Shown piece after piece: positions 1 to 10,237 of a DNA stretch of 64,000 bases. Source of the DNA: Helopsaltes ochotensis (Eukaryota > Chordata > Aves > Passeriformes > Locustellidae); contig VXBM01000679.1 of assembly GCA_013400155.1 (NCBI GenBank), positions 220,410 through 284,409 of the forward strand. Direction: 5' to 3'. The translations under genes were made by a program, and so were the position numbers. Within the stretch, counting starts at the first letter, position 1, and each line of letters opens with the position of its first letter. The notes under the pieces are model-generated. The model ran no database searches. It saw only the letters and a program-made list of their open reading frames with translations, and had not been told where the DNA came from.

Positions 1-2754
1 AGCGAGAGAATCTCACTTTATAATTAGTGTCATCCACAATATGCTCTAATAATTATGATTATCAGTTTAATGACAAAGTGATGCTACATATACCAAGGTC
101 ATTCAGCCACAGGTAAGAGAGTGTGGCATTGTACTCTGGTACAGATGCTGGGCACACAAAAGACAGTAGAATTTGAAAAGGGACAAATGAAAATAAAATG
201 GAATATGAAAATTATAAATGGCAGACTGGCATAGCCAAAGAAGGTGAAGTAGGGGGGAAAAACAGGAATAAAGTTCACAGGGGAAAAAATCCCCAAGATA
301 TGCTATCTAACTTTAAATTTCATCATATGTATCTTAAAATAATAAAAAATAATGTGTTTAAAATGCCTTAGAAATTCTGTGTCTTGGTGCCCCAAGCAGA
401 AGTTCTGCAAGACTTTAACAGCTTAGTAGTCCAGTCACTGCACATACAGGAACAAGCAGTGTAAGCTTTGGCCAGCTGTGCATGTGACAACTCAGAACTG
501 GGATTTTGGCTTAAGTAAGTGTTTAACAGCCTTAAAGGCATTTGACAGCTACACCACAAACCTTCTGAGAGCACAGCTATCTATTTCATCTTCTGTTCAG
601 TTTGTGGAAGACACAGCTAAGAGAAAGTACAGCCAGATTTCTGCAGAAAGAGTCTGTTCAACAGCAAAGTTTCCTTATGTACCATGTACCAGCTGCTTTG
701 GATCATCCTGTAAGATAAAGCTTCCAATACAATCTTCTATCATGAGGCATTTTAACTCCAGAGTGGAAACCTGAAGAAATCAGTATGGTAAAACACTTGA
801 CAGAAAAAATTACAAAAGCTTCAGGGTTTCTCTGGCTTATAAAAAGGGAACAGTTTAGGAACACAAGCAAAATAAAAGGTTGTGTACTCCAACTGAGAGT
901 GCATTCCTCAAACATTTAATAATTCTGCCTCCCTCCTGATTTCAAATACAGACATTCTGCAGAAGGGATAAAGACTGTAGTGCTCCTGTTTCACTTGAGC
1001 CCATTAGAAGTTATTAATTTTCCCCTGGGAATGACATTCCATACCTCACCACAAGGCTGAGCAGTAGAAGATGCAGAGGAATAAGGTGCTGTAAAATTAA
1101 GTCACCAGGCAAATCAAACAGAACTTTGATTTCACTCCCCATGATGACCAAGCTGGGACACATCTGGTTCTTCAGCTCAGAGAGGCACAAGTGTGGGAAG
1201 AAACAAAGTTTGAGTTGTCTCAGTGTTAAAATATATACAGCATGCTTTAAAGGAATTATGACATTTCATCTTGATATGCTGTATTGTTTCACCTAAAAAT
1301 AAAAATCAAATTATTCCACCCCTAGGCTCAGTCTTGTCCGGTTGCTGGCATATTACATGTACCAATAATGCAAATTCCTCCATTCCACCTCCACTCTTGC
1401 CAGCCCTTCCCACTAATTTTCCTTTCTCCTTAATAAAGATGAAATTTCTTAAGCAATCACAGGCTTGCTTAAGATTCCGAGATCGCCCTTTCTGGATTTT
1501 CTTTAAAGGGCTCTCACAGGAGAAGAATTAGGTACCTTATCAACCCATTCCATCTCAGTTTGCACATTTCATTATGTTTGTCCTTTCCCTCCAAAAATGA
1601 GAAATTTCACTACTAAAAGAACATCTAAATAGGAATTTACAAAAGCCTCTTTGTCAGTAGAACTACCAGTTCATCTAAACAGGGACTGGGAATAGAGAGG
1701 AAGGAAATAAAATGAAATTCCCTTTCAGATAGCTTTTTCCTGAAGGTCACCAAGATCTGGATCTAGCAAAAAGTTCTTTCAAGAAGGAAAAATTGAACCT
1801 CATGCAAAACCCTTATTTATTCAAATGATATGAAAAACTAAATCCTAGTCATACCCTAGTGAAGTCACTACCCTCTTTTTTTGTTCTGGTGGTTTTCGGT
1901 TTTTTGAATGGCTTTTTTTGATAGAAAAGGGACAAAGAAGAAACCATCTTAAAACCAAATACTCTTTTATATACTAGACCTGTACACCTTTACTTTCACA
2001 GAAGGGACTTTTTTTTCCCCCAGTAAATCATCTAGCTGTTTTCTACTTGCTGGCTTCCCTTTCCATATTTGAATGTCTTGGAGGCTGTCAGGGGCCTTAT
2101 GCCCTGCCATGAACAGATGCATTTCATTTATCAAATATAAAAGTTTCCTTTTACTTCCATCTCAGGAAACACTTGTACAACAGTAACCAAAACCTTTCTT
2201 CCATCCCTTTTAAAGCAGGTTGTTTCCTTGTAATGTCACTAGAATGGCAGAGAAGGAAAGAGGCAGGAGACACCTGCAAAAATTACCTTAGGAGATATAA
2301 AATCAGGCACTTGAAGTTTTAGTGAGAAAAACAATTCAAGCACAAAGTGAAATTAGGACACATTCAAAGTGAACTCATTACTTGTAAAAGAATATAGACC
2401 AAGAGAGGAAAATTCTGTCTTACAGTGCAGGAGCCAGCAAAGCTGCAAGTTTCTTAGCCAGTTTCTTAGCTCTGACACCAAGCTGCTTGTGTGAGGGCTT
2501 GTGAATCCTAGACCTTAAGCAGCCAAAAGGCAGCTGGCTTTGGCCACTGGGTCCTCTAGGTCAGAGACAGGTTCTACAAGCACAGGGGACGGCAGAAAAG
2601 CTTTCACTAAGCGTCAGTCAGACAGCAGGACTCTGAGCCTTGAGCTCCGACATTTGCAGAGGACCTCAGGGCTAAAGGCTGGCACGGTCTCTCTGCTGAG
2701 TTACTCAGTTTCCAAAACTGCACCTTCAAACCAGAGCCACGGACAGACAGACGG
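1..2754. other. intergenic DNA left of DNAJC19, no gene seen
   Basis: AT-rich sequence with only short open frames, none with recognisable domains or good splice-flanked exons. I see no CR1 copy here. In mammals the DNAJC19 promoter side faces the SOX2/SOX2-OT region, so distal regulatory elements or a long non-coding RNA are possible, but nothing in the bases shows one. Confidence 0.5.
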
Positions 2755-3010
2755 ACACTCTGCTGCGCCGCGTGCGGCACCGTGCTATTAACGGACGACA
2801 CTCTGTTATTAATAATATTCCAACACGAGTGCGGTGCCTGTAATTGCGCCTCGCTCGGTAGCAATCTGCAGCACTCAGAGCCCGGCCCTGCCCGTGCGGG
2901 GCCGCGCCCGCCCCGTCAGCGCTGACGGCGCAGCGGGGAGGCTCCATTAGCGCGGGGGGAGGCGGAGAGGGCCCCGCAGACACGGGGGGCACAGCAGCAG
3001 CAGCAAAGAC
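2755..3010. promoter_or_regulatory. CpG-rich block upstream of DNAJC19
   Basis: Dense CpG and GC content stand out from the AT-rich DNA to the left. The block holds a 16-bp perfect palindrome at 2913-2928 (core GTCAGCGCTGAC), G-rich runs at 2954-2990 and a short CAG run near 2994. It probably is the outer part of the CpG island of the DNAJC19 promoter, cut off from the gap-covered core by a CR1 copy. It could also serve a divergent non-coding transcript. No TATA box or start site can be fixed from sequence alone. Confidence 0.55.
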
Positions 3011-3020
3011 GGGAAAATGG

Positions 3021-3503
3021 GAGAATCACAGAACTGTCAAGGTTGGAAGGGGCCTCTGGAGATGATCCAGTCCAGCCCTCCAGACAAGGCGGGGTCACCC
3101 AGAGCAGGCGATACAGGAACGCGTCCAGGTGGGAGGGAGACCCGTGACCTCCCAGGGCAGCGTTCCAGTGCTCGGCCACCCTCAGCGTGTATAAGCTTTT
3201 GTTCTTGTTGGGGTGAAACTCCTCGTGTTTTAGTTTATGGCCATTGCTCCTCATCCTGTTGCTGGGAAACACCGAAAAGTCTCGCATCATCATCTTGGCC
3301 GCCCCCTTGGAGATATTTATATGAATTAATGAGAACTCCTGTCAGTCTTCTCCAGACCGAACTGGCCCAGCTCCCGCAGTCTCTCCTCACAAGAGATGCT
3401 CCAGGCCCCAAACCATGTTGGGGGTCTGGAGCCTCTCCAGGAGCTCCTTGTCTTTCTTGTACCGAGGAGCCCAGAACTGGACACATTTACCTCAGGAGGG
3501 ACT
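3021..3503 (-). mobile_element. CR1 LINE 3' fragment, minus strand
   Basis: Read on the plus strand this begins with GAGAATCACAGAACTG followed by a GGTTGGAAGGGGCCT-like stretch, which is the reverse complement of the CR1 3' terminus (octamer-like ATTCTGTG end). Further CR1 landmarks follow: a stretch like CAGCGTTCCAGTGCTCGGCC, then GTTGCTGGG, and AGCCCAGAACTGGACACA near the far end. The copy is 5'-truncated, as is usual for CR1, and has no intact reading frame. It sits directly between a CpG-rich block and the gap that contains DNAJC19 exon 1. Confidence 0.9.
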
Positions 3504-3631
3504 GAAAAACTACTTTTATTTTTTTAAAAGCTATAAAGCGAATCTGGCGTACGAGAAGCTTCTAGATCAGGGTCGAAATCGCCTGATTACATTAACAGGA
3601 AGGTCTGTACTATCACTTTGACAACGCCGTA

Positions 3632-4137
3632 NNNNNNNNNNNNNNNNNNNNNNNNNNNNNNNNNNNNNNNNNNNNNNNNNNNNNNNNNNNNNNNNNNNNN
3701 NNNNNNNNNNNNNNNNNNNNNNNNNNNNNNNNNNNNNNNNNNNNNNNNNNNNNNNNNNNNNNNNNNNNNNNNNNNNNNNNNNNNNNNNNNNNNNNNNNNN
3801 NNNNNNNNNNNNNNNNNNNNNNNNNNNNNNNNNNNNNNNNNNNNNNNNNNNNNNNNNNNNNNNNNNNNNNNNNNNNNNNNNNNNNNNNNNNNNNNNNNNN
3901 NNNNNNNNNNNNNNNNNNNNNNNNNNNNNNNNNNNNNNNNNNNNNNNNNNNNNNNNNNNNNNNNNNNNNNNNNNNNNNNNNNNNNNNNNNNNNNNNNNNN
4001 NNNNNNNNNNNNNNNNNNNNNNNNNNNNNNNNNNNNNNNNNNNNNNNNNNNNNNNNNNNNNNNNNNNNNNNNNNNNNNNNNNNNNNNNNNNNNNNNNNNN
4101 NNNNNNNNNNNNNNNNNNNNNNNNNNNNNNNNNNNNN
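3632..4137. other. assembly gap (506 N) over DNAJC19 promoter and exon 1
   Basis: A run of N bounded by GC-rich sequence on its right side. The DNAJC19 start codon and core promoter are expected here, because the first visible coding exon (4238) begins with codon 2 of the protein behind a good acceptor. GC-rich first exons are often missing from bird assemblies. Confidence 0.9.
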
Positions 4138-4237
4138 TGGAGGCGGCGTGTCCCCCCCGCCGTGCGCGCTGCCGGCGGCGCTTCTGCCCTTCTCCTGGTC
4201 CCGTAACCCAACCGTGTCTGTGTTCGTTCCCATGCAG

Positions 4238-4289
4238 GCCAGCACGATGGTGGCGGTCGGCCTGGCCATAGCGGCAGCCGGATTCGCAG
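4238..4289 (+). CDS. DNAJC19: DNAJC19 coding exon 2 (first visible)
   Basis: Acceptor CCCATGCAG, then codons 2-18 (ASTMVAVGLAIAAAGFA) and the first base of codon 19, then donor GTGTGT. It encodes the membrane segment. In human DNAJC19, as I recall it, exon 1 supplies only the initiator Met, which fits the missing ATG lying in the gap. An in-frame ATG also exists inside the acceptor (4232) and another in the exon (4247). Confidence 0.93.
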
Positions 4290-7200
4290 GTGTGTGGGGT
4301 CGGGCGGACACCGAGCAGCCAGCCGTACCTGCACGCCCCCTTGTACTTAGCCGTGCTTCAGGGCTGATCTCAAGGTAGTTTAATAGCTGATACAGGACGC
4401 TGTTTGGGGAGAACCTGTATTAATGGCTGGAATTAAGCAAAAGATCCAAGTCCTTACTATTTTGTGCCCCAAAAAAGTTTATTCAACACTCTAATCCACA
4501 AGTTATTAGTTGCACTGAATTGCTAAATATTCACGGGACTATATTTAACCTCAGTCGACGCTGGTCTCTTGAAGGTCGCTATGCAGTAAAAGCTTTGAAG
4601 CAGATGGAGCCACAGGTTAAACAAGCCCTTCAAAACCTACCAAAACCTGTAAGTTTTTATTAATCAGTAGCATCTTTTTCTTTAAAACTTTACGTGGTGG
4701 GATAACTACAGACTGTTGTCTCTGTATGTCATTGCTGTATTTTCTCCTGTATTTTGTCAGTAACAATTAATTGCAGCAATTCTGGTGATGGACTAATAGA
4801 GAACTTGTTTGGGCAAATTTAAATAATTATTTAAATAATGATGTTCTACTTCGACTGAATTTCCCATTACAAGTGACAAGTTTTGCTGTTTTTACAGACT
4901 AAGAGCTCAGCAGCTACTAAAGCAATAATGAGTTGTTTTAACTGATACTTAGAAAATAGTGTGTTTTAAACTAATAAGTTTTCTCTTTCAGGGCTTCAGT
5001 GGTTATTACAGAGGTGGATTTGAACCCAAAATGACTAAACGAGAAGCAGCTTTAATACTAGGAGTGAGGTAAAGGAAATTTATCAGAAAGGAAAGGTGAA
5101 GGGCAGGGAGTGGTGTCTCCTCACAGCTGGCCTTCTTTGCAAAGGTTGCCATCCAATGCCCAGCATCCCCTGGCAGTGCCACTGCCAAGTCAGGAAATAG
5201 GAAGTGGCTGTTCAGGACTTGCTGTGCTTTTTGGGGATTCTTTGCTGCACTTTAGCTCGGCTGAAGCTATTTCTGTGCGGATTTCCAGGCATCTGCAATT
5301 CCTTAGCACATTCCAAGCCACGCGTGGTCCAAATAAACCATTTCTGGAGGCCTTTGGGCTCACCTGGTGTGAGGAACACGGTTCTGCTGTTACCTTGTGG
5401 TTCCTGTCAGTGCACAGGGGTTTCAGGTGGATGCAGTGTGAAGGTGCTGCAAACCCACTTCTTGTATCCGGAATAAATTCATCACTTGTGGAACATCGGA
5501 GATCTGACCATGGTGGCCAAAGCACTTAGTACACAAAAGTACACAAATCTGTCACATAAGAACTTTCAACTGTGAACTTTTTTGGGGTTCTGTGGGTTTG
5601 GGTTGTTTTTCTTTTTTTACCTTAATAAATCAAGCAAACTTTTTTGTCTTATAGCCTTTAGGAAGTTTTCCCAATAAAAATGTTACAGCATAGCTCTGTT
5701 TCTTTTTAACTGTGTGGAGGACCCCCACCCCATTAGACTGCTGTAGCATGTCTTTGTCAGCATTCAGTGTTTTGGAAAAGCCCTGGAAAGCCTCCCCAGG
5801 ATTTAGACCTTACATATCAGTGGCAGGAAAAGAGAAACATACATGTTAGCTAGAGAATTTATGGGTAAGACAGAGTGCTCACTTGTTCTCAGACACCTTT
5901 TGACGATGTGGGGAATTTCATGAGGATCCCTTCAAGTCAGCTTTTCTCTCTCTTTCAAAGCCCTACAGCCAACAGAAATAAAATTAGAGAAGCTCATAGA
6001 CGGATCATGCTTCTGAATCATCCAGATAAAGGTAAGGAAATTAAATCATGTTGCTTTGTTAATGTATGTTTTTAACACAGATGAATAGAATTGTGTAAGG
6101 AGGAAGTGAGTGATACATAACCACCTCAACTACTAAAGAGCCCAGAAAACTTAGTGAAAACAAATCTTAGGGTGCCTTAATCCACATGGATCTAGAGCAT
6201 ATTTTTGTGTATGAATGTTTTAAAAGCAAGCAGACAGATCCAGCAGGTCAGTTTGTTAGCTGCTCTGTCTTCTGTGAATACCAGATTAGAATATGATTTA
6301 TTAAAATGAGACTTAAAATCACTTTAATTTTAGATGAAAACCCAGAGTGCCCTTGGTATGTTATATATTTATCACTTGTAAGTTCATGTGAATGCTTCAG
6401 CAGTTCACCATAAATGGCAAATACTGAGCCTTCTACATCTGCTGGAGACATTAAATTATGAAATATTTCTGTTAGTGCATCTAGTTCTGCTCAAAGTTAG
6501 AAACTCAGGGCATCTATACCTATTCTAAATTCTGTTCAGTGAGTCAGAATCATGTGTTGGTGTTTGACATTTAACTTCTTAATCATTGCTTAAAAGGCAA
6601 AATGGCTTCCTTTAGAGTGACTGTTGAATTCCTTACTTTTAATGCACCAAAATAATCCGTGAGGCTATGCCTTTCCTAGATGATACCGAGTGAAAGGTAC
6701 CTTCAAAATTAACCTTACTGAATATATGCAGGAGCTAAAAATAGCATTTTGTGTCGTGCATGACCTAAACACGTTAAATTAATCTTCAAGTAACACATTG
6801 TAGTGTAATGAAAGGTATATATGCTACCAACACAGTCATTGTACCTCATGGCTTCGTTGGTGCGTTTCACTGTGGATTCTGTCTCAGTATCCCTAAGTAA
6901 TTTTTTGCCATGTTTAAAAACTGACCTGGTCCCTTGGTACAGCAGCACTTTATGCTGGGCAGGGTTATCTGCAGACCTGTTAGTTCTATGCCTCTGTTCA
7001 CCACAGACTGCGCTAAGTCAGTGGTAACCAAGGATGACTGACCAAACTGGAGGAAAAAATCACTCCTGTAAAATAAAAGCAGCCTAACAGGAATGAGTGG
7101 TGTGACACGGAGCTCCTGCAGTGACTGAGTGAACTCAGGTGCCTTCTGTCATATCCAGTTTGTTCTTCAACTGGCAGAAACTCAGACCACACTCTTTTCC

Positions 7201-7351
7201 TGTGTGCTGTGGCATTATTATCAACACAGAAGACAAATGTTGGGTTTTTTTCATCTGATTTGAGGTTCTCTTTCTTCTAGGTGGATCTCCGTATGTAGCA
7301 GCCAAAATCAATGAAGCTAAGGATCTACTAGAAGACCAGGCTAAAAAATGA
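4238..7351 (+). CDS. DNAJC19: DNAJC19 (TIM14-like J-protein), visible coding span, five exons
   Basis: DNAJC19 is the vertebrate homologue of yeast Tim14/Pam18. It is a small J-domain protein of the mitochondrial inner membrane that stimulates mtHsp70 at the TIM23 presequence import motor and also associates with prohibitins. The visible exons are 4238-4289, 4575-4648, 4992-5068, 5961-6031 and 7281-7351, all flanked by AG/GT and joining in phase. With ATG assumed in the gap, the protein has 115 residues (human 116). Residues about 5-19 form one hydrophobic segment (VAVGLAIAAAGFAG), followed by MEPQVKQ, the family block EPKMTKREAALILGVS, and a C-terminal J domain with the catalytic HPD at 89-91 (LLNHPDKGG). 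There is no frameshift or missing key residue. It converges on FXR1. The identity is secure; the unseen start codon is the only missing part. Confidence 0.97.
4575..4648 (+). CDS. DNAJC19: DNAJC19 coding exon 3
   Basis: Acceptor CTCTTGAAG and donor GTAAGT. It completes codon 19 and encodes residues to 43 (RYAVKALKQMEPQVKQALQN and on), the linker between membrane segment and J domain. Length 74 nt, ending in phase 0. Confidence 0.95.
4992..5068 (+). CDS. DNAJC19: DNAJC19 coding exon 4
   Basis: Acceptor TTTCTCTTTCAG and donor GTAAAG. It encodes residues 44-68 including GYYRGGFEPKMTKREAALIL, the conserved entry to the Tim14-type J domain. If the following intron were retained, the frame would stop at once (GGA GTG AGG TAA). 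Confidence 0.96.
5069..5960 (+). other. DNAJC19 intron 4
   Basis: An 892-nt intron with locally raised GC (about 5090-5520) that opens long but unrecognisable frames on both strands. It contains AATAAA at 5472-5477 and further AATAAA hexamers near 5623 and 5673, so early polyadenylation inside the intron is conceivable. Confidence 0.8.
5961..6031 (+). CDS. DNAJC19: DNAJC19 coding exon 5 with the HPD motif
   Basis: Acceptor CTCTTTCAAAG and donor GTAAGG. It encodes residues 69-92 (SPTANRNKIREAHRRIMLLN, then HPDK). The HPD triad that activates the Hsp70 ATPase is intact. Confidence 0.97.
6032..7280 (+). other. DNAJC19 intron 5
   Basis: A 1249-nt AT-rich intron between the HPD exon and the last coding exon. 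I see no repeats of known family, no extra exon and no RNA gene in it. Confidence 0.85.
7281..7351 (+). CDS. DNAJC19: DNAJC19 last coding exon
   Basis: Acceptor TTTCTTCTAG. It encodes GGSPYVAAKINEAKDLLEDQ followed by AKK, then TGA at 7349-7351. This is the C-terminal helix of the J domain and matches the vertebrate family end. Confidence 0.97.
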
Positions 7352-7985
7352 ATGAGAAGGAAAATTACTTTATTCAGAGGGTTTGTCCCTGCAAATGATT
7401 ATTTTTGATAAATGGATAAAGAAAAGTTCTAATGTCAGTCTTTGACTTAATATAAATGGAGCTGGAAATACAAATCCAGGGAGGTACTTCCCTCCCCACT
7501 TGGTCACATTTTTTTGGAAATATGTGAGGAAGTGAAGCTTAAAGATTTTTTCATAGCTGTTCTTTATTAAACAGCAAAATCTGCCACTCAGAAATGTTTT
7601 CAGTGCTTGCAAGCAGTAACTTGGTGTGGCCAATGTGTTACCAGGCACAGGTAGGCTCCTGTGCTGTTACCTCATTGCTGTGCAACTGGCCCTGTTTAAA
7701 GTTCACGCTGCTGCTCTTCCATCTGCTAAAATTAGCACACTGAACCTGTTTGGGAAGGGGATGGAAAAACCAAGAGAGTTATTGGAGGGGAGGAACTGGG
7801 AGAGATGTGTGGTTGTCTCTGCCTGGAGAAATAAAGTACAGGAAACAATGTACTCCCTTGTCCTTGCCTTGAGAAAAACAAGGTTGGTTAAGTGTTACTG
7901 ATGGATCTGGAATGTCCCAGTTTTAGTAAGTTTTAGTTTTGATGGGTTTTAATAGCATTTAATAAATTCCGTATTTGTAATAGAA
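7352..7985 (+). other. DNAJC19: DNAJC19 3' UTR
   Basis: Non-coding sequence following the TGA. Candidate poly(A) signals are ATTAAA near 7566, AATAAA at 7830-7835 and AATAAA at 7961-7966. The last one has a T/GT-rich stretch after it (GTATTTGTAATAG), so the end was placed near 7985. Which site is used cannot be seen from DNA. Confidence 0.6.
7961..7966 (+). promoter_or_regulatory. likely DNAJC19 poly(A) signal AATAAA
   Basis: Canonical hexamer about 610 nt past the stop codon, the most distal strong candidate before the FXR1 end. Confidence 0.6.
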
Positions 7986-9214
7986 GTCCGGTGCTTTTAT
8001 ACATTATTGTACAGTACAAAGCTAGAGCTCACACAGACGTTTGCCTTTGTGGTGATTAGGAAACAGGAACTCTTCACATCAGTCACTGATAGCTGAGCTG
8101 GATTTGTGCTCTGTGGAGCCTCTCAGACCCGCCAGCTCGTGAGGATCTCAGCTGGGGCCAGGGAGCTCTGTCATACACCAAGAATCTTCCCAGTGTTCTG
8201 CCACTGCAGCAGAACACTGCACAGCACCTTTCAAGCCCACCTGGTCATAAACAGTGAGCTTGAAAGCTTCCACTCCCAGAACCTGGACGTGGGCATGGTG
8301 CCTGCTGTGCCACAGCATTGCTGTTCGGGAAGGATTACAACAGCAGGCTTGAGTCAGGTGCCTTTAGGAGAAAGGATCATTGGTTGGTAACATTCCAGCC
8401 TCCCCAGAAAGGCAGTAATTTTGCTCTGCTACACAATTTAAAGCGGGGTGAAAGACAGCTCGACCACCGCCCTGCACAGTACTGGAGTCAGCACATGCCA
8501 AGCCATATGCAAAATGCTTCTGTATTTAAGTACTTCCCAGCCAAACACTACTGACTTATTAAACATAGCTCTGTTTTAATTTTTTCCACTCCTGCGCCTG
8601 CCCCATCAGGTGAGATCCTTGTGCACACTTCAGTTACAGCCTAGAACTGGGCATGTTCTCCCAGAGGGAAGGTTGTTGCTGAGTGTCCAAGAGTGAAGTG
8701 ACAAAGTGCACACACAGGTCCCTGCTTGGGACAGCTTGGCTGTAGCTCTGGCAGAGAGAGCAGCTGGTTTAGAGCTCTTGGTTTTGTCCTTCTGACAAAA
8801 TCAGGCACGACAATTCTTTTCATTCAAGTCAGTATAACTTCAACACTGCCCTTTGCCCTTTACTCCTTCTTGCTACCCAGATGGTTTTCCACACCTGCTT
8901 TGTGCTTCCTTGCTCTGGCTCATGTACCTGGAAAGATTGGGGGGGAGGGGCACGCTTTACCTTATCAGAAACTACATCTGCATCAATTCCTATATATGTT
9001 AGTCAGCAATTCTCCAAGGTGAGGAGTCTGGTTTGAGACTCATTAACTGACGTTTGATATCATCAACTTAACAAAAGGAAGATCAGCATGTTAGAAACTC
9101 TTATGAAAAAGAGTTTGAGGTTCAAGCTGTCTCACAAGTAGGTTTATATTGTTAGTTAACAGCTTGAAAACCTTAAGGTCAATAGTAATTAAAATTTCTG
9201 ATAGAAACAGTCAA
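7986..9214. other. intergenic spacer between convergent DNAJC19 and FXR1
   Basis: About 1.2 kb between two gene ends that face each other. It contains only short, unrecognised open frames and no CR1. Read-through from either gene would make antisense overlap here. Confidence 0.7.
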
Positions 9215-10066
9215 CAGATGGAAGATCAAAGTTTATTTTCTTTTACTACCAGCATACAAAAAAAACATATTGCACATCAAACAACCAAAACAAAAATAAA
9301 AATACTCTACTAAGGACTAACATATGTAGTTTATACAGAATAAACTTTCTGGAAATTGATCTTTTCAGTAGTTCAGGTTATGTCTTAATGGACATGACTA
9401 ATTCAGCTTAGTGTTAACTAAAGCTATGTTTGATTTTTAAATACTGTACAGTTTAATAAATAAACCAAACAAAGCCTCAATGTAGAACAGTCACTGCCAA
9501 TGTCACCCAGTATCCCTGCAGATTATGAGAATTTAACAAATGCATTCCAGTGGTCTGCAGATTTTTCCTCTACATACAGCATTTAAAAAACATGTATTAA
9601 AACAGACCAGTTTCCAGACTAAACTAATGGAGAAATTACATTTCAGTGCAAAATATTTTAGACTGCATTTCTTTCTAGTATTCCTCAGGTGAAGAAGTGG
9701 TTGCATATTATTAAAAATGTAACAAAAGCAGCTAATGCTTTCATAAAGAGTATTATGTTAGGGATCCCCCTCACATCTTTGCCGTATTTTGAAAACAAAA
9801 TAACATTTCCTATAGCCAGCAATTTTGTTTATTTAAATGTTACATATACTATCTCAAGGCACATCTGATGATATATTTATAACACAGTAGGTGTCAAAGT
9901 ATGTTTAACATATGATTTCTCCAGGATCCCTCCCCTTTCTGTATTCCAAAATGGAGGAACTGAAAGTGCGGTGTCAAGACTGGCGATCCATATTCTATCT
10001 TTGGCAAGCTTATACAAGCACTATTTTAAATGTAATGTAAAAGAACTGTAAACTAGGAACTTCAGT
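9215..10066 (-). other. FXR1: FXR1 3' UTR
   Basis: AT-rich sequence after the FXR1 stop codon. On the minus strand AATAAA occurs at 9232-9237, the likely main poly(A) signal, giving a UTR of about 850 nt. A second AATAAA lies near 9828-9833 and could give a shorter UTR of about 250 nt. Confidence 0.7.
9232..9237 (-). promoter_or_regulatory. likely FXR1 poly(A) signal AATAAA
   Basis: Seen as TTTATT on the plus strand. It is the most distal canonical hexamer close to the FXR1 end; cleavage would fall about 10-30 nt lower in coordinate. Confidence 0.6.
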
Positions 10067-10237
10067 TTATGAAACACCATTCAGCACTGCTTCTTCCTGA
10101 TTATTTCCATCCTCCTGAACAGTGACTTTCTTTTCATCAGGGCTGTGCTGTAGTTTAGAAGGCTCATCCCCAGAGGTGGTGGCAGGACCATTCACTGCCT
10201 TTTCAGAAGGGCTGTTTTCGTCAATCGCATCTTTTGC
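10067..10237 (-). CDS. FXR1: FXR1 last coding exon
   Basis: Acceptor TTTTTGCAAG. Encodes 56 residues starting [20 protein letters not shown] and ending EEAVLNGVS, stop TAA at 10067-10069. This tail varies more from human than the KH core. A second frame, used if exon 16 is skipped, gives GKRCD and TGA at 10221-10223. Confidence 0.97.
   Translation of the reverse strand, partial: AKDAIDENSPSEKAVNGPATTSGDEPSKLQHSPDEKKVTVQEDGNNQEEAVLNGVS

Noticed and set aside
3017..3505. 162-codon plus frame near DNAJC19
   Set aside because: Lies inside a reversed CR1 copy and does not match the CR1 protein sense strand.
3567..4334. Long frames across the first gap
   Set aside because: They are made of N translated as X; only the ends are real sequence, so they are not genes.
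5110..5529. 139-codon plus frame and 111-codon minus frame within DNAJC19 intron 4
   Set aside because: They overlap on opposite strands in an intron, have no known domain and no matching splice sites.
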